DNA of 7,993 nucleotides, from NCBI GenBank assembly GCA_002432095.1, contig DJFQ01000033.1, positions 1 to 7,993 on the forward strand, written 5' to 3'. This DNA comes from Marinagarivorans sp. UBA5868 (GTDB lineage Bacteria; Pseudomonadota; Gammaproteobacteria; Pseudomonadales; Cellvibrionaceae). This document shows positions 1 through 5,640 of this stretch, one piece after another. Below the pieces are notes generated by a model that worked only from the letters and a program-made list of their open reading frames with translations, had not been told where the DNA came from and ran no database searches. Each line of letters opens with the position of its first letter. Positions within the stretch are counted from its first letter, which is position 1. A program made the translations under genes and the position numbers.

Positions 1-101
1 TGGAGCACGGCCATCTGTTGTGGCAGCGCGCGTTTCTGGAGCCTGGGCTTTGGGATTGGGTATTCGCTCAGAAACAGCCTCGCGAAGGTGATGCTCAATA
101 A
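1..101 (+). CDS. C-terminal end of a gene truncated by the window, possibly an alpha/beta-hydrolase
   Basis: Reading from base 3, 32 codons run open to a TAA at 99-101. They end in a Trp/Phe-rich stretch containing LWDWVFAQKQ and then a charged tail, PREGDAQ. The pattern '...P-x-LWxWhhxQ+' just before the stop recalls the last helix of PHB-depolymerase-like or dienelactone-hydrolase-like esterases, where an active-site His is followed by '(P)ELYxWLLxQ+R'. The early His residues (EHGH) would fit a catalytic His, but this is inference from about 30 residues. The other two frames also stay open here or stop at 89, so the frame choice rests on protein-like composition only. Most of the gene lies outside the window. 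Confidence 0.45.
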   Translation, partial: EHGHLLWQRAFLEPGLWDWVFAQKQPREGDAQ

Positions 102-133
102 TCCTTGTTTTTTCCGCGCACAAGGATGTGCGC
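101..133. other. Two overlapping, mutually exclusive inverted repeats upstream of the L,D-transpeptidase
   Basis: An 8-base pair of arms, ATCCTTGT at 101-108 and ACAAGGAT at 120-127, encloses a T-rich loop. A second pair, GCGCAC at 116-121 and GTGCGC at 128-133, encloses AAGGAT, so the two hairpins compete for the same bases. They start right at the stop codon of the incoming gene. The T-run (107-113) lies inside the first loop rather than after a stem, so this is not a canonical intrinsic terminator on either strand. It may still end or attenuate transcription. Confidence 0.3.
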
Positions 134-238
134 TTCGCTGTCACCATATGTCCTTCTTTGTCCTGCCTACATGTTCCTCCTTGCCCCTCTGTTCGGGCTA
201 AAATTCAAACCCTGTTCACTACCGACTTAAACAATCCC

Positions 239-1909
239 ATGCCTCAACGTCTGCTGCATCCCCTCGCTGTCGCCCTGTGTGTGACGATTACCTTCACAGG
301 CTGCGCCCAACACCCCTCCCAGCCCCAAAACAGCTCTTTAAACCCGCCGAATATTCAGCTGGAAGCCCCCCTGCTGAGCCTGCGCCAGCATATCGAAGGC
401 AGCACTGCCGACTACCCGCTAGCCGCATTTGGCGTTCCACTCAAAGCCGCTGTGGTGTTGCAGGAGTTTTATTTGGAGCGGAATTTTCAGCCTGCATGGC
501 ATGACCAGCAGGGGCGGCCCACGTCGCAAGCATTGGCGCTGGTGAGCGAAATCGCCCGCGTGGGACGCGACGGCTTATTGCCCCAGGATTATCACTTTCG
601 CCGCCTACAGGGCTTGGCCAATGCGGCACCGAAGGATCATGTGGAATTCGACCTCTTGCTGTCGGACGCGGTCGCCAATCTCAGCCGTCATCTGCTGATG
701 GGCAAAGTCCATCCGGAAAGCATCGCGCCGGATTGGAAGGCGACACCCCGCCAGCGGGATTTGGTGGATGTGATGGTGGACCTGACCACCACCGCCAGTG
801 TCGCTGACCGGCTGGAACAGCTGCGACCACAGCAAATCCGCTACGCCCGCCTGCAAACATTACTGGACCAGTTGGATGCCAAACCCGCTCCCGCCTGGCC
901 CGCGCTGGCCCGCCACTCCGCGATCAAACCCAGTAGTCGCGATGCCCGCATACCGGCCATTCGCGAGCGATTGCGTTATTGGGGCGACCTGGTTTCCATC
1001 GCCGTTCCAGAGGAGCCGGACTTTTACGACGCCGAGTTGCAAGCCGCCATGCGCAGCTTTCAGACCCGCCACGGTTTGGACACAGACGCGGTGATCGGCC
1101 CCAAAACCTTAGAAGCACTCAATGTCACGCCGGCGGAGCGGCGTCAGCAAGTTGTGCTTAATCTGGAGCGCTGGCGCTGGCTGGCGGAAGATCTTGGGCA
1201 AAAGCATGTGCTGGTGAATATCGCCGGTTTTGAGTTGAAAGTGATCGACCATAACGAAACGGTGATGCGCAAGCCGGTGATCGTCGGTCGACATTACCGC
1301 CGCACGCCGGTGTTCAGTGATCGCATTCGTTATCTGGTGCTCAACCCCACCTGGACTGTGCCACACAAGCTAGCGGTAAAAGACAAACTGCCGGACATAC
1401 AGGCCGATCCCAGTTACCTGCAGCGGCTGGGTTTTACCGTGTTTGATCAACAGCAAAAAGCGGTGGATCCGGCGCAGGTCGACTGGGCAAATATCACCCA
1501 GCGCAATTTCAACTATCGTTTAGTGCAAGCGCCTGGCCCACAAAATGCCCTCGGCCAGGTCAAATTTATGTTTCCGAACTCTTATGACGTGTATCTCCAC
1601 GACACCCCATCCCGCGAGCTCTTCAGCAAGTCCGACCGCGCCTTTAGCTCCGGCTGCGTCCGCGTGGCGGAGCCGCTGGATCTGGCGGAGCTATTACTCA
1701 AGGACAACGGCATGACCCGAGCGCAAATCGAAGCGGTGCTTGCTAAAGGTGAGTTGAGCACTGTGTTTCTCAAAAACCCGGTGCCGGTGCATATCGAATA
1801 TTGGACTGCATGGATTGACAGCTCCGCGCAAGTGAACTTCCGCAGCGACATCTACGAACGAGACCCGCCGTTAGCGGCGGCACTCGCAGTGCCTCTCTAT
1901 GCCGACTGA
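239..1909 (+). CDS. ldtD: YcbB/LdtD-type L,D-transpeptidase, lipoprotein
   Basis: Periplasmic, probably outer-membrane-anchored L,D-transpeptidase that makes 3-3 (mDAP-mDAP) peptidoglycan crosslinks. The start at 239 was chosen over an in-frame GTG at 128 because it opens directly with a lipoprotein signal, MPQRLLHPLAVALCVTITF, then TG and Cys22. Ala at +2 gives no inner-membrane retention signal. No good Shine-Dalgarno is visible. Order: signal (1-22); scaffold region (about 45-230); PG_binding_1 domain (about 237-295, with AMRSFQTRHGL and IGPKTLEALN); YkuD catalytic domain (about 320-490) with an internal insert as in YcbB. The catalytic signature is intact: HDTPS with His454, then AFSSGCVRV with Cys473. 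The 556 residues compare with about 615 in E. coli LdtD. The 3' end overlaps the next gene by 11 bases, so the two are probably coupled. Start choice is less certain than identity. Confidence 0.93.
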   Translation: MPQRLLHPLAVALCVTITFTGCAQHPSQPQNSSLNPPNIQLEAPLLSLRQHIEGSTADYPLAAFGVPLKAAVVLQEFYLERNFQPAWHDQQGRPTSQALALVSEIARVGRDGLLPQDYHFRRLQGLANAAPKDHVEFDLLLSDAVANLSRHLLMGKVHPESIAPDWKATPRQRDLVDVMVDLTTTASVADRLEQLRPQQIRYARLQTLLDQLDAKPAPAWPALARHSAIKPSSRDARIPAIRERLRYWGDLVSIAVPEEPDFYDAELQAAMRSFQTRHGLDTDAVIGPKTLEALNVTPAERRQQVVLNLERWRWLAEDLGQKHVLVNIAGFELKVIDHNETVMRKPVIVGRHYRRTPVFSDRIRYLVLNPTWTVPHKLAVKDKLPDIQADPSYLQRLGFTVFDQQQKAVDPAQVDWANITQRNFNYRLVQAPGPQNALGQVKFMFPNSYDVYLHDTPSRELFSKSDRAFSSGCVRVAEPLDLAELLLKDNGMTRAQIEAVLAKGELSTVFLKNPVPVHIEYWTAWIDSSAQVNFRSDIYERDPPLAAALAVPLYAD

Positions 1910-2888
1910 TCGTCCCCCATTGCGGTTTCTGTTGCTCACGCTGTTGCTGTGTTTGGCCCAGATTTTCACCTGTGGCGCCAAGGCGGAATCCGCGCGGGTG
2001 GCGCCGGCGATGTTTCCACTCAGCATTAACGGCCGCTCGTTGCACTACGCCATCAATTTTGAACCAGTAATGCCCGGCGAGCAGGTCGTTTTCGCCACTG
2101 CATCCCATCTCGCGCCGCGTCTGGCGGTGCAGATCGACGGCAATAATCTCGCTCCGCGCGATGGGCAATACATTTGGCGCGCCCCGCAAAATCCTGGTGT
2201 GCATAAAGTCGATGTCCATTTGCGCGCCGATGCGGCGGTCACCGGTTATCAAACCATCAACGTGCAGCTGCTGGTTATGGTTCCGGCTAAACGCATCAGC
2301 AATGGATACCTCAACGGCTACCGAATCGGCCCGTATCCACCTGCGTTGAATAATCTCAGCTCCTACCAAGCGCCGGAGGGGTTTATCGAAGTGACCGTGA
2401 AAAATCAGAACTTGCGCATCTCGCCGAACTTCACCCTCAGCCAGTTCCTCTGCAAACAAAAAGGCAGCTTTCCCAAATATGTGGCGCTCAAGCCGGCACT
2501 GCTGAACAAACTGGAAGAGCTGCTGTTGGACGTCAACGCTCGTGGTATCAGCACCCCCACCTTTGTGGTGATGAGCGGGTACCGTACGCCTTATTACAAC
2601 CGGGCGATCAAGAATGTGCCCAACAGCTACCACATCTACGGCGGTGCGGCGGATATCTACATTGACGTGGATGGCGACGGGTTGATGGACGATATCAATC
2701 GGGATGGCAAGCTGGATCAGGCGGACGCAGCCTTGTTGTACGAATGGGCCGATTCCTTTGCCACCCGCCACAACCGTCCGGATTTAATCGGCGGCGTTGG
2801 CGAATACACCAGCACCTCCGCCCACGGGCCTTTTATTCATATCGACGTGCGCGGCGCGCCGGCACGCTGGGGACACTGGCCGCCTTAA
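1899..2888 (+). CDS. Exported M15-type zinc peptidase (MepK/YcbK-like, DUF882) with N-terminal beta domain and EF-hand-like insert
   Basis: Predicted periplasmic peptidoglycan hydrolase. Residues 1-29 are a signal peptide (hydrophobic LLLTLLLCLAQIF, SPase I site after AKA). Residues about 35-165 form a beta-rich domain of unknown role. The M15/DUF882 domain follows (about 170-329): SGYRTPYYN, then HIYGGAAD (His245, Asp252; the HxxGxAxD zinc motif) and HGPFIHIDVRG (His309, His314). Between the zinc ligands, residues 256-276 carry calcium-loop-like sequence, DVDGDGLMDD then DxNxDGxLDxxD, unexpected in the family. At 329 residues it is far longer than E. coli MepK (about 180). In E. coli, mepK (ycbK) lies next to ldtD (ycbB) and cuts 3-3 crosslinks; the same order and an 11-base overlap here support that role by inference. 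A D,D-endopeptidase or carboxypeptidase role is the alternative. Confidence 0.88.
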   Translation: MPTDRPPLRFLLLTLLLCLAQIFTCGAKAESARVAPAMFPLSINGRSLHYAINFEPVMPGEQVVFATASHLAPRLAVQIDGNNLAPRDGQYIWRAPQNPGVHKVDVHLRADAAVTGYQTINVQLLVMVPAKRISNGYLNGYRIGPYPPALNNLSSYQAPEGFIEVTVKNQNLRISPNFTLSQFLCKQKGSFPKYVALKPALLNKLEELLLDVNARGISTPTFVVMSGYRTPYYNRAIKNVPNSYHIYGGAADIYIDVDGDGLMDDINRDGKLDQADAALLYEWADSFATRHNRPDLIGGVGEYTSTSAHGPFIHIDVRGAPARWGHWPP

Positions 2889-2901
2889 TGGCCAGCGTCC
2901 C
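2870..2901. terminator. Hairpin between convergent genes, candidate bidirectional terminator
   Basis: Arms GGGACACTGGCC (2870-2881) and GGCCAGCGTCCC (2890-2901) pair over 12 positions with one A-C mismatch and an 8-base loop. The loop contains the stop codon of the M15 peptidase (2886-2888). The hairpin sits 13 bases beyond the stop of the convergent pectate lyase gene. No T-tract follows on either strand, so it may work as a 3'-end stabiliser or weak terminator rather than a classical one. Confidence 0.45.
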
Positions 2902-2913
2902 TGCGTTCATCAA

Positions 2914-4581
2914 TCAGCGCAAACAGCCCGCTAGGCTTGCCGTCAGAATGGCCTGCTTACCTGCGGTCAGAGGCGAGTTGAAAGGTACAGCGCCATCCTT
3001 GCCCGCGGTGGCGTTCACATAGTCCACCAGCTCCTGCCCGGCGGCGAATTTCTGCCCCGCAATCACATTGGAACTTGCGGACGAATAATCCTGGGCGAGA
3101 TTGCGCGCAGTGCCGCCGCCACCCAAAACCTGCGCCTTGAATGATGGATTGATATTGCAGTCATCGTCGGCGAACCAGGCGAATGAACCGGTGGTAGTGA
3201 AATTACCGTCATCCACCACCGCATCCGAGAGGTTGTCGGTTACCCAACTGGTAAACGATGCATTCAGATCGCTTTTCTCATCCTGAATGGGCGTGCCGCC
3301 AAGGAACACGTTGTCCTCGAACAACAGCGTTCCACCCACCCGCACGCTGGCAAAATCCTTGTAGTAGTTCATAAACACATTGTTGAACATGTGTGATGAC
3401 CCGCGGCGCAGCAAGGGCACACGGCGTGCAGTGCTGCGGCCTTCGTCGTAAAAACTTTCACTGGTGAGAAACAGGTTGTGATGGAAGGTGGTGGTGATCT
3501 GTTCGTTGATGGTGCGGCTGTCGCTGGAGCCGTGGAGACTCGCGCGTTTAACGTCCAATACGCGGTTGAATGACAGGGTGATGTAATAAGCCCCAACTTT
3601 CACATCGAACGCGGCGTCACCGGTGTAAAAGAAGTCGTTCTTGTGAATCCATATATCGTGGGACGCGCCGGTGGAGCGGATCATATCCGGGTCCAGCCCG
3701 TGATCTTCCACATGGCCCGCACCGCGAAAACTCAGATGCGTGAGAATCACACTTTCGGCGGTTTGCGTCGGCATACCACTGCTGTCTCGGCCGATGGCAA
3801 AACCGTTAAAGCGGATGATCGGCTTAGCCTGTCGCCCGTCGATGGTGGTGTTGGAGCCGACGACCACATTGCGAATCGGCAAATTGGCGTCGTCCAACGT
3901 CACATTGAAAAACTGGTGATCGCAGTTGGCGGCAGAAACTCCTTTGGCACTACACCACTGGCGAAAATCCACACACTGCTGTTCCGTTGCACCAAGCTTG
4001 CCGAGCACTGCGGAATTGCCGCATTGAAGCCGATACATGGCGATTTCCACGTCGTCGCTAAAGTCGTCTTTATCGAAGACCACCCAGTTGTGCTCATCTC
4101 CACTAATCGCATCCAGCAACTGTTGCTCAACCGATACCCCGGCGCTGGTGGAAATCACCGTCAGCCGGCTGTTGCCATTGGGATCGTAGCCGCCACGGGC
4201 ATTCTCGCCATAACCGACTGGCCGACCGAGGGTGTCTGCCAAACATTTAACGATTTCTTGATCGGACTGCAACGCTGATTCACGCCAATTCGTTGCGGGG
4301 TTATTTACCAGGTCCAAGCACGCTGCAGATATGCCCGCATTACCCGAACTGCCCGAAGAGCTGGAACTGGAGGAAGAAGAGCTGGATGAAGATGAACTGG
4401 ATGAGGAGCTGGACGAAGACGAACTGGAGCTGCTCGATGATGAGGAACTGGAACTCGAACTGGACGACGAGCCACCGCTGGATGAACCCGTACCGCCACA
4501 GGCAGCGAGAGTGAATACAACTGCGGCGACGGACAAGGTGCGCAGTGAGACTGCGCCGGAAAATAAGGCCCGGTGTGACAT
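2914..4581 (-). CDS. Polysaccharide lyase family 1 pectate lyase, lipoprotein with polyserine linker
   Basis: Cleaves polygalacturonate by Ca-dependent beta-elimination, probably displayed on the outer membrane. The start at 4581 follows AGGAGGT by 3 bases and opens a lipoprotein signal ending LAAC (Cys28; Gly at +2). Residues 38-76 are 39 consecutive serines, a flexible spacer. The lyase domain spans about 84-555. Motifs align with the PelC fold: SNTTIDG (243-249); DPDMIR, with Asp297 and Asp299 as Ca ligands; GDAAFDVK, with Asp322 and Asp326 as Ca ligands; ITLSFN (334-339); KRASLHGSSD, with Lys345; FHHNLF; and RRVPLLRRG, with Arg387 as likely catalytic base and Arg392. These positions are assigned by eye from family knowledge; all key residues look present, so the enzyme should be active. 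Residues 187-220 carry four Cys in an insert. Pectin lyase is less likely given the Ca ligands. No carbohydrate-binding module is evident. Confidence 0.9.
   Translation of the reverse strand: MSHRALFSGAVSLRTLSVAAVVFTLAACGGTGSSSGGSSSSSSSSSSSSSSSSSSSSSSSSSSSSSSSSSSSSSSSGSSGNAGISAACLDLVNNPATNWRESALQSDQEIVKCLADTLGRPVGYGENARGGYDPNGNSRLTVISTSAGVSVEQQLLDAISGDEHNWVVFDKDDFSDDVEIAMYRLQCGNSAVLGKLGATEQQCVDFRQWCSAKGVSAANCDHQFFNVTLDDANLPIRNVVVGSNTTIDGRQAKPIIRFNGFAIGRDSSGMPTQTAESVILTHLSFRGAGHVEDHGLDPDMIRSTGASHDIWIHKNDFFYTGDAAFDVKVGAYYITLSFNRVLDVKRASLHGSSDSRTINEQITTTFHHNLFLTSESFYDEGRSTARRVPLLRRGSSHMFNNVFMNYYKDFASVRVGGTLLFEDNVFLGGTPIQDEKSDLNASFTSWVTDNLSDAVVDDGNFTTTGSFAWFADDDCNINPSFKAQVLGGGGTARNLAQDYSSASSNVIAGQKFAAGQELVDYVNATAGKDGAVPFNSPLTAGKQAILTASLAGCLR
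4354..4470 (-). repeat. Tract of 39 serine codons (polyserine linker)
   Basis: Thirty-nine consecutive Ser codons (residues 38-76 of the pectate lyase) use all six codons in mixed order: TCC 11, TCG 7, AGT 6, and AGC, TCT and TCA 5 each. It is therefore not a simple nucleotide microsatellite. The codon mixing suggests the linker is kept by selection on the protein rather than made by recent slippage. Such linkers are characteristic of secreted polysaccharidases in Cellvibrionaceae. Confidence 0.95.
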
Positions 4582-4584
4582 GTA

Positions 4585-4591
4585 ACCTCCT
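4585..4591 (-). promoter_or_regulatory. Strong ribosome binding site of the pectate lyase gene
   Basis: AGGAGGT on the minus strand, 3 bases before the ATG at 4581. It decides this start over the in-frame codon 18 residues upstream, which has no such signal and would put extra residues ahead of the lipoprotein signal. Confidence 0.85.
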
Positions 4592-4624
4592 GATAATTGG
4601 GTGCGCGCGGACTTGACGACCGAC

Positions 4625-4664
4625 TTGGTTACCAACTGGCTTTATTTGGTCTTGCCAATTTGGT
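4625..4664. promoter_or_regulatory. Cluster of TTGGT/ACCAA half-sites upstream of the pectate lyase: candidate operator
   Basis: TTGGT-T-ACCAA is a perfect inverted repeat at 4625-4635. TTGGT-CTT-GCCAA follows at 4646-4658 with one mismatch, and a further TTGGT lies at 4660-4664. Centres of the first two are about 22 bases apart, near two helical turns. The cluster starts 44 bases upstream of the pectate lyase ATG. TTGGT(n)ACCAA is the shape bound by FadR-subfamily GntR regulators, including hexuronate regulators of the UxuR/ExuR kind, which would make sense for a pectinase. The regulator itself is not in the window, so this is inference. Confidence 0.4.
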
Positions 4665-4801
4665 CTGCGCAGCTTACCGGGAAAAGTCGGACAAAAATGC
4701 CAAGTGGGTCGAATTCCTAGGAGTGCGGGCCCCCCGTCCGCTTTTTCTCGCCATTTCACAGAGCGTACCGGCCTTATTTTCGATTAGACGCGATCTACTA
4801 A

Positions 4802-4842
4802 AATTCCCCTCCCCCGGAGGGGTGCCCGAAGGGCGGGGTGGT
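4802..4842 (-). repeat. REP-like palindromic repeat, copy A
   Basis: A 41-base unit read on the minus strand: ACCACCCC, a small stem (GCCC..GGGC), then a second stem around CCTCCGGGGGAGG and AATT. It matches copies E and F closely but is one base shorter in the first loop and has CCGGGGG in place of CCGGAGG. It is divergent from copy B; the two start 33 bases apart and form a large inverted pair. Confidence 0.9.
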
Positions 4843-4875
4843 GAAGTGGTAACACCGTGATCTCCGCCTCCATTG

Positions 4876-4922
4876 ACCACCCCGTCAGGCTTTGCCTGCC
4901 ACCCCTCCGGAGGAGGGGAATA
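4876..4922 (+). repeat. REP-like palindromic repeat, copy B
   Basis: It has the same outer parts as copies E and F: ACCACCCC at the start and CACCCCTCCGGAGGAGGGGA at the end. The inner stem is different, CAGGC-TTT-GCCTG (4886-4898). It is the first member of a tandem series with copies C and D, in the same orientation as the DUF559 gene. Confidence 0.85.
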
Positions 4923-4924
4923 AT

Positions 4925-4969
4925 CTCCGCCAGGCTTTGCCTGCCTCCTATCCGGAAGAGGGGGATAAT
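4925..4969 (+). repeat. Degenerate REP-like repeat, copy C
   Basis: It repeats the CAGGC-TTT-GCCTG stem of copy B exactly (4931-4943), 45 bases further on. A decayed second stem follows, CCTCCTATCCGG then AAGAGGGGG, ending ATAAT. Confidence 0.7.
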
Positions 4970-4970
4970 C

Positions 4971-5010
4971 CGTTGCCAGGCTTGGCCTTCCGCCCCCGAA
5001 TGGGAATAAT
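4971..5010 (+). repeat. Degenerate REP-like repeat, copy D
   Basis: The stem is CAGGC-TTG-GCCTT (starting at 4977, 46 bases after that of copy C). The remainder, CCGCCCCCGAATGGGAATAAT with a shortened second arm, is further decayed. The order B, C, D shows increasing divergence toward the DUF559 gene. Confidence 0.55.
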
Positions 5011-5078
5011 CCCGTAAGACCTCACATGTTACCTTTTCAAAGAAAGGAAACCGCTCGCACAAATCAAGGACGTTTTTT

Positions 5079-5477
5079 ATGCGCAACACCAAAAACTACA
5101 AGTCACTTCCATTTAACCCAGCACTAAAAGGCAGAGCCAAAGCTCTGCGCAAAGCAGGGGTATTGCATGAAGCATTACTTTGGCTTGAGTTAAAAAATAA
5201 AAAATTAAACGGCCTGGATTTTGATCGACAAAAAATCATTGGCAATTACATTGTGGATTTTTACTGCGCCGAAAAATCGGCGGTCATCGAAGTGGACGGC
5301 AGCTCGCACGATAGTAAGCAAGACGAGGATTCTCTGAGAGATGAATTTTTAAATAGCTTAGGGTTAAGTGTGATTCGGATTTTGGCGAGAGACGTGTTGG
5401 AGAATTTGCAGGGTGTTGTTGGGTTTTTAAAGGACCACCCCGCCCTATCGGGCACCCCTCCGGAGGAGGGGAATTAG
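5079..5477 (+). CDS. DUF559 family protein (Vsr-like, PD-(D/E)XK nuclease fold)
   Basis: A 132-residue predicted cytoplasmic protein of the DUF559 family, which shares the fold of very-short-patch-repair endonucleases; its substrate is unknown. Family motifs occur in order: LPFNPALKGRAKALRK (10-25); HEALLWLEL (30-38, Glu31); GLDFDRQKIIGNYIVDFY, with Asp60; AVIEVDGSSHD, with Glu71, Asp73 and His77; then a C-terminal RDEFLNSLGLSVIRI segment. The candidate Mg-binding Asp60/Glu71/Asp73 set is intact. AAGGA lies 8 bases before the ATG. The gene is visibly richer in A/T than its neighbours, which suggests transfer. The last 14 residues, DHPALSGTPPEEGN, and the TAG stop are encoded by palindromic repeat E, so the original C-terminus was probably different. 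No methylase or restriction subunit lies beside it. Family assignment is firm; enzymatic activity is inferred. Confidence 0.9.
   Translation: MRNTKNYKSLPFNPALKGRAKALRKAGVLHEALLWLELKNKKLNGLDFDRQKIIGNYIVDFYCAEKSAVIEVDGSSHDSKQDEDSLRDEFLNSLGLSVIRILARDVLENLQGVVGFLKDHPALSGTPPEEGN
5434..5475 (+). repeat. REP-like palindromic repeat, copy E, forming the 3' end of the DUF559 gene
   Basis: A 42-base unit, ACCACCCC ... GGGGAATT, with two stems: GCCC-TATC-GGGC (5442-5453) and CCCCTCC-GGA-GGAGGGG (5455-5471). It lies wholly inside the reading frame, and the T of AATT begins the TAG stop (5475-5477). It differs from the reverse complement of copy F at one base only. Confidence 0.95.
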
Positions 5478-5522
5478 GTGTGGTGCCAAGTTCCAAGTAA
5501 AGGAATTAGTGTACTCCCCAGC

Positions 5523-5546
5523 AAATCCTCTCCTCTGCAGGGAGCT
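5523..5546 (-). repeat. Decayed palindromic repeat (copy G)
   Basis: AATCCTCTCCTCTGCAGGGA resembles the AATTCCCCTCCTCCGGAGGGG half of the repeat family, with several substitutions and one missing base. It shares the same orientation as copy F. Confidence 0.4.
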
Positions 5547-5557
5547 GAATGTGGCAG

Positions 5558-5596
5558 CCGAGCCTCTACTGGCGGCGAGCCCGGTGTGCGGCTCGG
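5558..5596. other. Inverted repeat between copies E and F
   Basis: CCGAGCC (5558-5564) and GGCTCGG (5590-5596) form a perfect 7-base stem with a 25-base loop. It lies between the two decayed repeats G and H. No promoter or T-tract was seen, so a structured RNA cannot be claimed. Confidence 0.35.
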
Positions 5597-5598
5597 AG

Positions 5599-5621
5599 TA
5601 TTCCCTTCCTCTCGCGGGAAG
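5599..5621 (-). repeat. Decayed palindromic repeat (copy H)
   Basis: TATTCCCTTCCTCTCGCGGG matches the start of copy F at about 15 of 21 positions. It keeps an inverted TTCCC (5601-5605) / GGGAA (5616-5620) pair. It looks like an old member of the same family. Confidence 0.4.
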
Positions 5622-5640
5622 CTTTGATGTGCTGCCGGAT

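Larger units (their letters stand above)
4582..5078. other. Gene-free region between the pectate lyase and DUF559 genes
   Basis: About 500 bases separate the divergently read pectate lyase and DUF559 genes. The left part (4582-4664) is the pectate lyase leader, with its ribosome binding site and the half-site cluster. In 4665-4801 I see no gene, RNA or clear promoter. 4802-5010 is filled by repeat copies A to D. 5011-5078 is the short AT-richer leader of the DUF559 gene. Open frames here are translations of the palindromic repeats and are not believed. Confidence 0.7.

Noticed and set aside
1770..2771. Minus-strand open frame of 333 codons across the transpeptidase/peptidase junction
   Set aside because: It covers two genes with clear catalytic motifs on the plus strand. 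Its product has no recognisable motif, and long antisense frames are common in GC-rich DNA.
3643..4278. Plus-strand open frame of 211 codons inside the pectate lyase gene
   Set aside because: Antisense shadow. The minus strand carries an intact PL1 domain with signal peptide and ribosome binding site, while this frame shows no domain or start signal.
4331..4585. Plus-strand open frame rich in Glu, Asp and Leu opposite the pectate lyase linker
   Set aside because: It is the antisense reading of serine codons in another frame. Its composition follows automatically from the polyserine tract, and the minus-strand gene is well supported.
4876..5010. CRISPR array
   Set aside because: Units B to D have a regular period, but they are adjacent, decaying palindromes without unique spacers of constant length, and no cas genes are present.
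4784..5092. Minus-strand open frame of 102 codons across repeats A to D
   Set aside because: Most of the product is a translation of the palindromic repeats, with no ribosome binding site or domain.
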